Of a DNA stretch of 64,000 nt, positions 9,773-18,813 are shown piece after piece (positions within the stretch are counted from its first letter, which is position 1; each line of letters begins with the position of its first letter). Under the pieces are notes generated by a model. The model was not told the DNA's origin. It made no database searches and worked only from the letters and a program-made list of their open reading frames with translations. The translations under genes and the position numbers were made by a program. The stretch comes from Afipia sp. (GTDB lineage: Bacteria; Pseudomonadota; Alphaproteobacteria; Rhizobiales; Xanthobacteraceae): positions 434,001 to 498,000 of the forward strand of contig JANQAK010000003.1 in assembly GCA_024707075.1 (NCBI GenBank), given 5' to 3'.

Positions 9773-9848
9773 CCAGTGTCCTGAATCCGAGGTTCGCCTC
9801 ATTTTGCAGCCCTCTCCATAGCGAACTTCGGATTCAAAAGGACACTGG
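9773..9848. repeat. Inverted repeat element 1 (paired with element 2)
   Basis: The left arm 9773-9797 begins CCAGTGTCC and ends GGTTCGC. The right arm 9821-9848 begins GCGAACTTCGG and ends GGACACTGG. The arms pair over about 24 bp with one mismatch and a three-base bulge (AAA) in the right arm; the loop is about 23 bases and contains CAGCCCTC. It lies 2 bases upstream of the aminotransferase start codon, in the intergenic region divergent to the M48 gene. It is homologous in layout to the element at 9864-9932 read in reverse. Confidence 0.8.
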
Positions 9849-9863
9849 AAAATTACAATTCTT

Positions 9864-9932
9864 GTGTGGTTTTGGTTCGCAAGTCCGCAAATGAGGGCTG
9901 TAGAAGGAATGCGGACTTGCGAACCACCACAC
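9864..9932. repeat. Inverted repeat element 2 (paired with element 1)
   Basis: The left arm 9864-9889 (GTGTGG, a TTT bulge, then TGGTTCGCAAGTCCGCA) pairs perfectly outside the bulge with the right arm 9910-9932. The 17-bp core TGGTTCGCAAGTCCGCA has its exact complement on the right. The 20-base loop holds GAGGGCTG, the complement of the CAGCCCTC in element 1. Read on the minus strand it has the same arm, bulge and loop plan as element 1 but different arm bases. Confidence 0.8.
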
Positions 9933-10100
9933 GAGCATGAAATCTGCTATTCCCCGGAGGCGGCGGCATGCCAGCAAAGCGTACCATCCCGCGCCGTTGT
10001 CCTGCCGCATTCGGCGTCTTGTTGGATATTGATTTTAGCACCCTACAGGCCGCCGCTCCATTGCCAAGCTCGCAAACCGCCCGATGCCGCTGACCAAGCC

Positions 10101-11543
10101 ATGACAAATGTCCTCTTGACCGCACCGGACGAATTATCGCCGCGTATCGGCGCGCGGCGAACCCGTGCGCAGGCCTCGCATTCCGGTCGATCGCTGGGGC
10201 GGCGCGCCACCGCGATCGCCACCGCAGCGGCGATGCTGGTGGCATCCTGGCCGGTACACGCACAACAGGGTGGCCCGCCATTGCTGCGCGACGCCGAAAC
10301 CGAGCAACTCCTGCGCGACTACACCCGCCCGATCCTGCGCGCGGCTGGGCTGGAGAAACAGAACATCCAGGTTGTCATCATCAACGATCCGACCTTCAAT
10401 GCCTTTGTCGCCGACGGACGCCGCATTTTCGTGAATTACGGCGCATTGCGCGAGTCCGACACGCCCAACCAGATCATCGGCGTGCTGGCCCATGAAACCG
10501 GCCACCTTGCGGGCGGACATCTGTCGAAACTGCGCGAGCAGGTCGCCCGCGCGCAGACGCAAATGATCATCGCCATGCTGCTGGGTCTGGGAGCTGCGGT
10601 TGCGGGCGGACGAGCCGGCACAGGCAGCGGCGGTGCGGCGATGATTGCGGCCCCCCAGGCCGCCATCATGCGCACGATGCTCTCCTACCAGAGACAGCAG
10701 GAAGAAAACGCGGACAAGGCTGGCGTGAAATTCCTCAATGCCACCGGCCAGTCGGCCAAAGGCATGTACGAGACGTTCAAGCGCTTCTCTGAACAATCTC
10801 TGTATGCATCTGCCGGTGCCGATCCTTACAACCAGTCCCATCCAATGCCCGCCGAGCGCGTCAGGGCGCTTCAGGAACTGGCGCGATCGAGCCCCTATTG
10901 GGACAAGAAGGACGACGCCGCATTGCAGCTTCGCCACGACATGATGCGCGCCAAGGTGTCCGGCTTCATGGAACGCGCAGACACCGTTTATCGCCGCTAT
11001 CCGGCATCGAATGACAGCCTGCCCGCGCGCTATGCCCGCGCCATCGCCGCCTATCGCCATGGCGACCTGCGCAACGCGCTGTCCCAGATTGACGCCCTGA
11101 TCCGCGTTCAGCCGAACAACCCGTATTTCTACGAGCTGAAAGGTCAGGCGCTGCTGGAGGGGGGCAAGCCCGTTGAAGCCATCGCCCCGCTCCGCAAGGC
11201 CGTGCAGTTGTCCGGCAATGCGCCGCTCATCGAGATGTTACTTGGCCAAGCCTATGTGGCATCGGAGAATAAGAGCTACGCAGAGGAGGCCATCAAGATT
11301 CTGCGCGCCGCATTGTCGCGGGAACCGGAAGCGGCGCTCGGATATTCCCAACTTGCAATGGCCTATGGCCGCAAGGGCGACTATGCGGAAGCCGATCTCG
11401 CCTCTGCCCAGGCAGCCTTTCTGCGCGGGGACCAGAAGACGGCGCGAGACCTCGCCTCCCGCGCCAAGACACGGTTCGCCATCGGCACCCCCGGTTGGGT
11501 CAAGGCCGACGACATCGTTAACACGAAGCCGATAAAGAATTGA
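10101..11543 (+). CDS. Periplasmic M48 zinc metallopeptidase with C-terminal TPRs (BepA-like)
   Basis: A probable periplasmic protease/chaperone for outer-membrane protein quality control, by analogy with BepA/YfgC. The 480-residue protein has an N-terminal signal segment (AIATAAAMLVASWPVHAQ), then the zinc motif HETGHLAGGH and the third-ligand region QEENADKAG, then TPR-like helices from about residue 300 (YARAIAAYRHGDLRNALSQI, AYGRKGDYAEADLASAQAAF). The ATG at 10101 is chosen because the longer open frame back to 9864 runs through the inverted-repeat region and would bury the signal peptide. A DsbA-like gene follows after 44 bases, probably in one transcript. Confidence 0.9.
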   Translation: MTNVLLTAPDELSPRIGARRTRAQASHSGRSLGRRATAIATAAAMLVASWPVHAQQGGPPLLRDAETEQLLRDYTRPILRAAGLEKQNIQVVIINDPTFNAFVADGRRIFVNYGALRESDTPNQIIGVLAHETGHLAGGHLSKLREQVARAQTQMIIAMLLGLGAAVAGGRAGTGSGGAAMIAAPQAAIMRTMLSYQRQQEENADKAGVKFLNATGQSAKGMYETFKRFSEQSLYASAGADPYNQSHPMPAERVRALQELARSSPYWDKKDDAALQLRHDMMRAKVSGFMERADTVYRRYPASNDSLPARYARAIAAYRHGDLRNALSQIDALIRVQPNNPYFYELKGQALLEGGKPVEAIAPLRKAVQLSGNAPLIEMLLGQAYVASENKSYAEEAIKILRAALSREPEAALGYSQLAMAYGRKGDYAEADLASAQAAFLRGDQKTARDLASRAKTRFAIGTPGWVKADDIVNTKPIKN

Positions 11544-11587
11544 ACTCCGGTCTCTGCCCGGTCCAACACAGTCCCGAAGGAACTCTC

Positions 11588-12352
11588 ATGCCCTCGCTTC
11601 GCTCCCTCGCCCCCTACGCCTTCGCGGTCGTGCTTGGCCTGCCCGTGGTCTCGCATGCGCAGACGTTCACCGACAGCCAGCGCAGCGAGATCCAGAAAAT
11701 CATCAAGGACTATCTCGTCGCGAACCCCGAAGTGCTTGAGGAAATGTCAGCCGAACTCACCAAGCGCCAGACGGCCGTCGAGGTTGAAAAACATCGCGCC
11801 GCCGTCAAGCGGAACGCAGAGACGATTTTCAATTCGCCACGCGGCGTCGTGGTCGGCAACCGCAGCGGCGATGTCAACTTCGTCGAGTTTTTCGACTACA
11901 ATTGCGGCTACTGCAAACGCGCGATGAGCGACATGCTGGAATTGATGAAGGCCGATCCCAAACTGCGCGTCGTGCTGAAGGAATTCCCGGTGCTGGGACC
12001 GGGTTCGGTCGAAGCCGCGCAGGTCGCGGTCGCTGTCCGCATGCAGGACCCCACCGGCAAGAAGTATCTCGACTTCCATCAGAAGCTGCTGAACAGCCGT
12101 GGACAGGCTGACAAGGCGCGCGCGATGGCAGCGGCCAAGGACGCCGGCCTCGATATGGCCAGGCTCGAAAAAGACATTCTCAGTCCTGAAGTCAGCGCGA
12201 CGCTGAACGAGAATTTCAAGCTCGCCGAGGACATGGGCCTCAACGGCACGCCGAGCTATGTGATCGGCAGCGACGTCGTAGTCGGCGCACTGGGCGTCGA
12301 GGGACTGTCGAAAAAAATCTCCGAGGCGCGCTGTGGCAAGGCGGCGTGCTGA
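11588..12352 (+). CDS. Periplasmic DsbA-family thiol-disulfide oxidoreductase
   Basis: A predicted periplasmic disulfide oxidoreductase or isomerase of 254 residues. The signal peptide (SLAPYAFAVVLGLPVVSHAQ) is followed by a helical N-terminal extension of about 80 residues, as in ScsC/Com1-type proteins. The thioredoxin fold has the CGYC active site in FFDYNCGYCKR and a cis-proline in GLNGTPSYVIG. The start at 11588 has AAGGA upstream with normal spacing and gives a clean signal peptide; the longer frame from 11540 does not. The N-terminal extension may mediate oligomerisation (inference). Confidence 0.9.
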   Translation: MPSLRSLAPYAFAVVLGLPVVSHAQTFTDSQRSEIQKIIKDYLVANPEVLEEMSAELTKRQTAVEVEKHRAAVKRNAETIFNSPRGVVVGNRSGDVNFVEFFDYNCGYCKRAMSDMLELMKADPKLRVVLKEFPVLGPGSVEAAQVAVAVRMQDPTGKKYLDFHQKLLNSRGQADKARAMAAAKDAGLDMARLEKDILSPEVSATLNENFKLAEDMGLNGTPSYVIGSDVVVGALGVEGLSKKISEARCGKAAC

Positions 12353-12597
12353 TCCACGGAAACACCCGGTTGGCGGCCCAGCAGAGGGGGCCGGCTGGGC
12401 ATACCGTTCACATTCCTTAAGATTGGTTAACCAACGATTTCCGGGCCTTCTATCAGGCTTTTCAGGTGATTTCTGAACCATTTGGCCGGGGATGGAGCGG
12501 CCGTTCAGGCTTCCCTCCCGGCCTCATGTTGCCTATAAACCGGCCGAAGCCGCGCGCGCCGCATCATTTCGCCGACATTGCTGGATTTGGTTTTCGG

Positions 12598-13053
12598 ATG
12601 GCAAAGACGATCTACGTGCTCAACGGACCGAATCTCAATCTGCTCGGCACCCGCGAGCCGGAAACCTATGGCCATCACACGCTCGCCGACGTGGAAAAGC
12701 TCTGCCACGACAGCGCCGCGCGTTATGGCCTGACTGCCGATTGCCGCCAGTCAAACCGCGAAGGCGAACTGATCGATTTCATTCATGAGGCGGGCGCGAA
12801 AAAAGCCGTCGGCATCATCATCAATGCGGGCGGTTATTCGCACACCTCGATCGCGCTTCACGATGCGCTTATGGCAGTCAAAATCCCGACGGTGGAAGTT
12901 CACGTCTCCAATATCTTTGCGCGTGAGAGCTTCCGTCATCATTCGTTCGTCGCATCGGCCGCCGTGGCGACCCTGTGCGGCTTCGGGATCGACGGCTATC
13001 GACTCGCGATCAGCGGCCTCGCCGCCAAGATCGGCGTCAAGGCAAAAGCCTGA
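12598..13053 (+). CDS. aroQ: 3-dehydroquinate dehydratase, type II
   Basis: Cytosolic enzyme of the shikimate pathway, dehydrating 3-dehydroquinate to 3-dehydroshikimate. The 151-residue protein shows the type II signatures: [21 protein letters not shown] (the Tyr is catalytic), [22 protein letters not shown] and [12 protein letters not shown] with the catalytic His. The ATG at 12598 ([12 protein letters not shown]) is the family start; the open frame runs further upstream. It is followed within 40 bases by accB and then accC, a gene order common in bacteria. Confidence 0.96.
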   Translation: MAKTIYVLNGPNLNLLGTREPETYGHHTLADVEKLCHDSAARYGLTADCRQSNREGELIDFIHEAGAKKAVGIIINAGGYSHTSIALHDALMAVKIPTVEVHVSNIFARESFRHHSFVASAAVATLCGFGIDGYRLAISGLAAKIGVKAKA

Positions 13054-13090
13054 TCGCCCGTTTATCAGTTAAGAAAGTTTCGGATTTCAC

Positions 13091-13584
13091 ATGGCCTCTT
13101 CGCCGAAAGAACCATCCCCCCCCCCAAAGGAAAGCCGGCCGATGAGCGCGAGCTCATTCGCGAACTGGCGATGCTGCTCGACGAAACCAATCTCACCGAA
13201 ATCGAGATCGAGCGCGCCGGATTGCGTCTGCGGGTCGCGCGCAACATCAGCATCGCAGCGGCGGCGCCGGTCTCCTACCAGCCCGCACCTGTTGCAGCTC
13301 CTGCTCAGGCGCCTGCCGCGGCAGCGGCACCGCCCGATGTGTCGAAGCACCCCGGCGCGGTCCCCTCCCCGATGGTCGGCACGGCGTATCGCGCCTCCGA
13401 GCCCGGCGCGAAGCCGTTCGTCGATGTCGGTAGCAAGGTGAAGGTCGGCGATACGCTCATCATCATCGAAGCGATGAAGACGATGAACCAGATTCCGTCG
13501 ACGCGCGCCGGCACGGTCACGCAAATCCTCGTCGAAGACGGCCAGCCCGTCGAGTTCGGCGAGCCGCTCGTCATCATTGAATAG
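13091..13584 (+). CDS. accB: Biotin carboxyl carrier protein of acetyl-CoA carboxylase, frameshifted at a poly-C run
   Basis: AccB carries biotin for acetyl-CoA carboxylase, the first step of fatty-acid synthesis. The biotinyl domain is intact ([16 protein letters not shown], then [11 protein letters not shown] with the biotinylated Lys), followed by [11 protein letters not shown]. The conserved N-terminal helix [20 protein letters not shown] is in the same frame. The expected ATG at 13091 (MASSPKEPS) is in another frame: 10 C residues at 13116-13125 separate them, and 8 or 11 would restore one frame of about 165 residues. As written, the first in-frame start is the ATG at 13171, which loses part of the N terminus. 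It lies between aroQ and accC. Confidence 0.9.
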
Positions 13585-13592
13585 AAACGCGC

Positions 13593-13686
13593 CGTTATCC
13601 TGAGGTGCAAGGGCTCAGCCCGAGCCTCGAAGGATCAGGCGCCGTCACCCTTGAGGCTCGCAAGTGCTCGCTCCTCAGGATGACGG
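13593..13686. repeat. Dispersed palindromic repeat (TCCTGAGG family) between accB and accC
   Basis: The segment starts TTATCCTGAGGTGC and ends TCCTCAGGATGACGG. It contains GAGCCTCGAAGGATCAGG and its near complement, forming an extended imperfect palindrome. Related copies occur at 31633-31677, 46819-46966 and 54057-54162. It lies inside the accB-accC spacing and may affect the mRNA between the two genes. Confidence 0.75.
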
Positions 13687-13701
13687 GACAAGGCAGGCAC
13701 A

Positions 13702-15057
13702 ATGTTCGACAAGATCCTGATTGCCAATCGCGGCGAGATTGCATTGCGCGTGCTGCGCGCATGCAAGGAACTCGGCATCGCGACCGTTGCGGTTCATTCG
13801 ACAGCCGATGCGAACGCGATGCATGTCCGCCTTGCCGACGAAAGCGTCTGCATCGGACCGCCACCCGCGAAAGACAGCTATCTGAATGTTCCTGCGCTGC
13901 TCGCGGCCTGTGAGATCACCGGCGCCGACGCGGTTCATCCCGGCTACGGCTTCCTGTCCGAGAACGCGCGCTTCGCCGAAATTCTCGCCGACCACAACCT
14001 GCATTTCATCGGCCCGAAGGCCGAACACATTCGCCTGATGGGCGACAAGATCGAAGCCAAGAAAACCGCCAAGCGCCTCGGCATTCCCGTGGTGCCGGGC
14101 TCGGATGGCGGCGTCGGCCCCGGTGACGACGCCATGGCCATCGCCAAGACGATCGGTTTTCCGGTTCTGGTGAAAGCGGCAGCCGGCGGCGGCGGACGCG
14201 GCATGAAGGTCGCTCCCACCGAAGCCGACCTGATGCTGGCGCTGTCCACCGCAAGCAACGAGGCCAAGGCCGCCTTCGGCGATGGTTCGGTCTACCTCGA
14301 AAAATATCTCGGCAAGCCGCGCCATATTGAAATCCAGATCCTCGGCGATGGCCGTGGCGGCGCGATCCATCTCGGTGAGCGCGATTGCTCTCTTCAGCGC
14401 CGCCACCAGAAGGTTTGGGAAGAAGGCCCCTCGCCGATCCTGAACGCCGCCGCGCGCGCGAAGATCGGCGAAACCTGCGCCAAGGCCATGCGCGAGATGC
14501 AGTATCTCGGCGTCGGCACCATCGAATTCCTCTACGAGGACGGCGAGTTCTATTTCATCGAAATGAACACGCGCATCCAGGTCGAGCATCCCGTGACCGA
14601 AATGATCACCGGAATCGACCTCGTGATCGAGCAGATCCGCGTCGCGGCAGGCGGCGACCTGCCGTGCACGCAGGACGAAATCGTCATCAACGGCCATTCG
14701 ATCGAATGCCGCGTCAACGCAGAAAATCCGGTCTCCTTCCGGCCTTCCCCCGGCAAGATCATGCAGTACCACCCGCCCGGCGGCCTCGGCGTGCGGATCG
14801 ATTCAGCCGTGTATCAGGGCTACGTCATCCCGCCCTATTACGACTCGCTGGTCGGCAAGCTCATCGTCCACGGCAAGACCCGTGGCGAGTGCCTGATGCG
14901 GCTGCGGCGCGCGCTGGACGAGATGGTGGTCGACGGCGTGGAAACCACGCTGCCCCTGTTCCGCGCCCTCGTTCGCGAGCCCAGCATCATCGATGGCGAC
15001 TACCACATTCATTGGCTCGAGCACTATCTCACGGCTGGCGATACAAAGCCGGCTTGA
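13702..15057 (+). CDS. accC: Biotin carboxylase subunit of acetyl-CoA carboxylase
   Basis: Cytosolic ATP-dependent biotin carboxylase that carboxylates the biotin on AccB. The 451-residue length is normal. Seen in order: ILIANRGEIALRVLRACKEL, ADAVHPGYGFLSENARFAE, the ATP-grasp glycine loop KAAAGGGGRGMK, HIEIQILGDG, ERDCSLQRRHQK, the metal ligands in FIEMNTRIQVEHPVTE, and SIECRVNAENP. It follows accB after 117 bases, of which most is a dispersed repeat. Confidence 0.97.
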   Translation: MFDKILIANRGEIALRVLRACKELGIATVAVHSTADANAMHVRLADESVCIGPPPAKDSYLNVPALLAACEITGADAVHPGYGFLSENARFAEILADHNLHFIGPKAEHIRLMGDKIEAKKTAKRLGIPVVPGSDGGVGPGDDAMAIAKTIGFPVLVKAAAGGGGRGMKVAPTEADLMLALSTASNEAKAAFGDGSVYLEKYLGKPRHIEIQILGDGRGGAIHLGERDCSLQRRHQKVWEEGPSPILNAAARAKIGETCAKAMREMQYLGVGTIEFLYEDGEFYFIEMNTRIQVEHPVTEMITGIDLVIEQIRVAAGGDLPCTQDEIVINGHSIECRVNAENPVSFRPSPGKIMQYHPPGGLGVRIDSAVYQGYVIPPYYDSLVGKLIVHGKTRGECLMRLRRALDEMVVDGVETTLPLFRALVREPSIIDGDYHIHWLEHYLTAGDTKPA

Positions 15058-15094
15058 CGGTCGCGCGCATCCGCGCGGGCTGCTATAGTTACGC

Positions 15095-15769
15095 ATGAGT
15101 TCGCGCGACGCCGCATCTTCGGAAATCACGCCCGACATCCTGTTGCGCGCCTATGCCTGCGGCATCTTTCCCATGTCGGAAAGCGCCGACGATCCCACGA
15201 TTTTCTGGGTCGAACCCGAACAACGCGGCGTCATCCCGCTCGACGGCTTTCGCGTCGCGTCACGTCTTGCACGCACCGTTCGGGCGGACACCTTCCGCGT
15301 CACCGTCAACACCGCATTCAAGCGGACCGTCGCCGGATGCGCCGCACCGCAGCCGGGCCGCGACGACACATGGATCAACGGGCGCATTCGCGACCTCTAC
15401 ACGTCACTGCATGAGCTCGGCCACTGCCACAGCGTCGAAGCCTGGTTCGGCGACGATCTGGTCGGCGGACTCTACGGCGTCAGCCTTGGTCGCGCGTTCT
15501 TTGGCGAGAGCATGTTCCACACCGCGCGCGACGCCTCCAAAGTGGCGCTCGTGCATCTCGTGGCGCGTCTCATCGCCGGCGGCTACGTGCTGCTCGATAC
15601 GCAATTCGTGACGGATCATCTGCGCACGTTCGGCGCGGTGGAGATTCCGCGGCGGCGCTACCGTGCCTTGCTGGATGAAGCGGTGACTGGAGACGGCGAT
15701 TTCTTCGCGCTTCCGATGGACCGTCCCGTCACGGGCGCAGAGGCGCTCGCATGCCTGAGACAAGCATAG
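15095..15769 (+). CDS. aat: Leucyl/phenylalanyl-tRNA--protein transferase
   Basis: Transfers Leu or Phe from tRNA to N-terminal Arg or Lys of proteins, creating N-degrons for the ClpAP/ClpS pathway. The 224-residue protein shows [74 protein letters not shown] and [16 protein letters not shown], all typical of the family. It starts 37 bases after accC, so co-transcription is possible. The ClpS adaptor that would use its products is encoded at 34704-35009. Confidence 0.95.
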   Translation: MSSRDAASSEITPDILLRAYACGIFPMSESADDPTIFWVEPEQRGVIPLDGFRVASRLARTVRADTFRVTVNTAFKRTVAGCAAPQPGRDDTWINGRIRDLYTSLHELGHCHSVEAWFGDDLVGGLYGVSLGRAFFGESMFHTARDASKVALVHLVARLIAGGYVLLDTQFVTDHLRTFGAVEIPRRRYRALLDEAVTGDGDFFALPMDRPVTGAEALACLRQA

Positions 15770-15806
15770 CAATCAGCCCGCACTTCGATCGCAAGCTAGA
15801 AAGCCG

Positions 15807-16709
15807 CTATTGCCGGAACGGCGGGAATGGATTCGGCGGAGGCGGACGCGGCGCGGCAGGCTGCTTCGGTGGCAGGCGCTTTTGCTGCGTTGGTTGAGCC
15901 TGCGGCGCTGGCGCGGCCGGCTTCGGCGCTTCCTGCTGGGCGACGGTCGCAGACGGCCCCTTACAATCGGTCAGCCAGATGTCATAGATCGGATGCTCGA
16001 CACCGTGCAAACCGGGACTCGCGGCAAACATCCAGCCCGAGAAGATCCGCTTCACTTCACCCTGCAAGGTGATTTCATCGACCTCGACGAAGGCATCGGT
16101 GTTGGCGGATTCCGTCGACGGGCGCGTGTAGCAAGCCTGCGGCTTGACGCGCAGCGCGCCGAACTGAACGGTCTCGCCCATGTCGGCTTCGAACTTGATG
16201 ATGCGGCCGGTGATCTTGTCGAGGCCGGCAAAGACCGCCTGCTTGTTGACGATCTTCTGCGCCGGCGGCTCGGTCACCACCTCGTCGCCGGGCTGCAACG
16301 TCGCAGGTGCCGGTGGCGCACCACGCGGCTGCTTCTGCCCTTGCGGCAGACCGGGCAAAGGATTGGGGCCGGGGGGCACCGTCGCGACGTTCGGCGTTCC
16401 CTGTCCCGGTACGGCCGGCTGACCGGGCGGTGGCGGCAGCGGCTGCGTTTGAACCGTGCCGGGCGGCGGAACGCCTTGTCCGGGCAGCGGCCGATTGGGG
16501 GTTGGAAGCAGACGGCCCTGGGTCGGAAGATCAGGTACTTCTTCTTCGTCCGGCTCCTGCACCGGCTCGCCGCGCGGCGCGACATTCGCGGGCGGCCGCG
16601 GACGATCGGAAAAAATGTTGCCGATCTGCGCATAGGCAGGAACTGCCAGCGACGTCAGCGAGGCGACCATCACGGCCGCGAAAGAAAATGTGGCGACGGC
16701 TCGAAACAT
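15807..16709 (-). CDS. DUF2155 family exported protein
   Basis: A 300-residue alphaproteobacterial protein of unknown role. It has a signal peptide (FSFAAVMVASLTSLAVPAYAQ), a long Pro/Gln/Gly-rich disordered middle, then the DUF2155 core (KITGRIIKFEADMGETVQFG, LRVKPQACYTRP, FSGWMFAASPGLHGVEHPIYDIWLTDC) and a Pro-rich tail. The ATG at 16709 puts the signal peptide at the N terminus; the open frame extends to 16838. It converges with aat. In several alphaproteobacteria such genes lie beside the NDUFA12 gene, as here. Confidence 0.85.
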   Translation of the reverse strand: MFRAVATFSFAAVMVASLTSLAVPAYAQIGNIFSDRPRPPANVAPRGEPVQEPDEEEVPDLPTQGRLLPTPNRPLPGQGVPPPGTVQTQPLPPPPGQPAVPGQGTPNVATVPPGPNPLPGLPQGQKQPRGAPPAPATLQPGDEVVTEPPAQKIVNKQAVFAGLDKITGRIIKFEADMGETVQFGALRVKPQACYTRPSTESANTDAFVEVDEITLQGEVKRIFSGWMFAASPGLHGVEHPIYDIWLTDCKGPSATVAQQEAPKPAAPAPQAQPTQQKRLPPKQPAAPRPPPPNPFPPFRQ

Positions 16710-16983
16710 GTTGCGCGACTTTACAGGAGCACGACGCCGAAAAGTGCGAAGCGGTTTTCGGAAAACATCTTGCTCCACACCTGACGGAACGATCACGTTC
16801 ATGGTCACAAATTGATCCGGCCCACATCGACGATTCAAGCGAATCGAACCCGCGCCATTTTACAAACAACGAGCCGCGCGCAGAGCCATCGGTTAACACG
16901 CCGATTACGGCGGGGAAAGGGCGAGCAATTCGCGGCGCTTGACCGGACCGAAGGGCATGTGCCCCGGCATCATGGTCCGGGAA

Positions 16984-17395
16984 TTACTGTCCCGGCGTCC
17001 AGGGCTGATAGTCGCCCGTCGCCTTTGGCCGGCGCCCCGCAGCCAGCGTCGAGCCTGACGGACGATAGGCGGCAGGCGTGCCGGTCATGTTGGGCCGGTG
17101 CGGCTTTTCCCACTCGCGCGGCTTGTAGTCGATCTCGGTGGGCGGTGTGTCGACGGTGTGGTGGATCCACCCGTGCCAGGCCGGAGGGATGCGCGTCGCT
17201 TCGGCGTAGCCGTTGTAGATCACCCAGCGGCGCTCGAAGCCGAGCGTCGGATCGATCTTGCCACCCTTTGTGCGGTAGTACTGATTGCCGCCCTCGTCCG
17301 TTCCGACCAGTTCGCCAAAACGCCGAGTCCAGAGCTGGGTCCCGAACGTCGAACCGCTCCACCACGTGAAAAAACGCAGGAAAAAACAGCTTCAT
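16984..17395 (-). CDS. NADH:ubiquinone oxidoreductase subunit NDUFA12, frameshifted near its start
   Basis: Accessory subunit of respiratory complex I found in mitochondria and alphaproteobacteria. The C-terminal frame reads GGKIDPTLGFERRWVIYNGY, IPPAWHGWIHHTVD, WEKPHRPNMTGTPAAYRP and ends TGDYQPWTPGQ. The start codon at 17395 (MKLFF) is in a different frame, because the minus strand has a run of six T residues (17381-17386). With five T residues the protein would read MKLFFLRFFTWWSGSTFGTQ and continue to the end, giving about 136 residues as expected. This looks like a one-base insertion, probably a homopolymer sequencing error. Confidence 0.88.
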
Positions 17396-17556
17396 GGCGG
17401 GCATCCAACACTGGGCGCGCGGCGGCGCAAGACCTGTTTGATGCCATCAGGCGGCCCGATTGTCCAGCGTCAACAGCAACTTGATGCGATGCATGAACCT
17501 ATCCTCCGGCCGCGCGTTGACGTGTTCCCCACTCACGGACCGGCGGACCCGTCGCG

Positions 17557-18702
17557 ATGCTCGACGTCATCAAATACAGTTATGCCGAGGTTCTGGACAC
17601 GCTGTGGCTGCTCCCGAACTGGCTGGTCGCATCGGCCCTCGTGATCGGCGGCATCGTCATCGCGCTGATCGCCAACGCAGCGATTGTGCATATCCTCAGG
17701 AACACGCTCGGCGTCAGGCACCCCAGAACCCGCTCACTGCTGACCCGCAGCAAGGGACCGTTGCGGCTCGCCCTGATCGTTCTGGCGCTGTCACTCGTGG
17801 TGAGGATTGCGCCGATCGGTGACCGCGCGTCTACCGTTTTCGGCAACATCCTCAATGTTGCTTTCATCGCGCTGCTCGGATGGACTGCGATCACCGCAGT
17901 ACAGATCGCTTCGCAGGTGTATCTGCGCCAGTTCAAGCTCGATGCGGAGGACAATCTGCTTGCGCGCAAGCACGTCACGCAGGTCGGCATCCTGAAACGC
18001 GCAGCCGATATCCTGATCGTCGTCATGACGATCGCAACGGCGATGATGAGCTTCGAGCAGGTCAGGCAGTATGGCGTCAGCCTGTTCGCGTCAGCAGGCG
18101 TGGCCGGTCTCGCCATCGGTCTGGCCGCGCGTCCCCTGCTCTCCAATCTGATCGCCGGCGTGCAGATCGCGATGGCGCAGCCGATCCGTCTGGACGATGT
18201 GGTTTTTCTCGAAGGCGAGTACGGCACCATCGAAGAGATCACGACCACCTATGTGGTGATCAAGCTGTGGGACTGGCGGCGCATGGTGGTGCCGCTGAGT
18301 TACTTCATCGAAAAGCCGTTCCAGAACTGGACGCGGGAAACGTCCGCGCTGATCGGTTCGGTCTTCCTCTATGTCGACTACACCGTACCGGTCGAGAAGC
18401 TGCGCGAAAAGCTGATGGAGGTTGCCCGCGCCTCGCCGCTGTGGGATGGTCGCGTCGTGGTGCTCCAGGTCAGCGACGCCACCAAGGATAACACCGTCGA
18501 ACTACGCGCATTGCTGAGTGCACGCAGCGCGCCTGCCGCATGGGATCTGCGCTGCGAGGTGCGGGAAAAGCTGATCGCCTATTTGCAGGAAGAATATCCC
18601 CGCGCATTGCCGCGAACGCGACAGGAAATCGTCTCCCGCGGTCATGATGACCACACCGAACTCGCACCGCATGCGGCGGTCGCGGATTACCGCATCTCAT
18701 AA
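17557..18702 (+). CDS. MscS-family mechanosensitive ion channel
   Basis: A 381-residue inner-membrane protein that probably gates on membrane tension to release solutes in osmotic downshock. There are four predicted membrane segments; the last and pore-lining one is rich in Gly/Ala (SAGVAGLAIGLAARPLLSNLIAG), followed by the MscS beta domain (DDVVFLEGEYGTIEEITTTYVVIKLWDWRRMVVPLSYF). The N-terminal segment before the pore is longer than in E. coli MscS. It is divergent from the NDUFA12 gene. Confidence 0.9.
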   Translation: MLDVIKYSYAEVLDTLWLLPNWLVASALVIGGIVIALIANAAIVHILRNTLGVRHPRTRSLLTRSKGPLRLALIVLALSLVVRIAPIGDRASTVFGNILNVAFIALLGWTAITAVQIASQVYLRQFKLDAEDNLLARKHVTQVGILKRAADILIVVMTIATAMMSFEQVRQYGVSLFASAGVAGLAIGLAARPLLSNLIAGVQIAMAQPIRLDDVVFLEGEYGTIEEITTTYVVIKLWDWRRMVVPLSYFIEKPFQNWTRETSALIGSVFLYVDYTVPVEKLREKLMEVARASPLWDGRVVVLQVSDATKDNTVELRALLSARSAPAAWDLRCEVREKLIAYLQEEYPRALPRTRQEIVSRGHDDHTELAPHAAVADYRIS

Positions 18703-18788
18703 ATCAGACCAACACGATTTGGTCGCAATCCATTCATGCTGCATTGGGTTGGCGCGTGTGAGGATCATGGTGAAGTTTTGGTAAGAAC

Positions 18789-18813
18789 GGAACGTCTCCC
18801 TCGACCGTCCGTT
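18789..18813 (+). promoter_or_regulatory. EcfG-type general stress response promoter
   Basis: GGAAC at 18789-18793, 16 bases, then CGTT at 18810-18813. This is a full match to the EcfG sigma factor consensus known in Rhizobiales (GGAAC N16-17 CGTT). It ends 30 bases before the ATG at 18844, with GGAG at 18832-18835 as ribosome-binding site. Confidence 0.65.

Noticed and set aside
16833-16860. T-arm-like sequence (GGGTTCGATTC on the minus strand) as part of a tRNA
   Set aside because: The flanking bases do not form a T stem and no acceptor or anticodon arm can be built.
16970-17404. Single 144-codon minus-strand frame as the NDUFA12 product
   Set aside because: Its residues past the first few are out of frame; the NDUFA12 sequence is in the neighbouring frame from a shifted T run.
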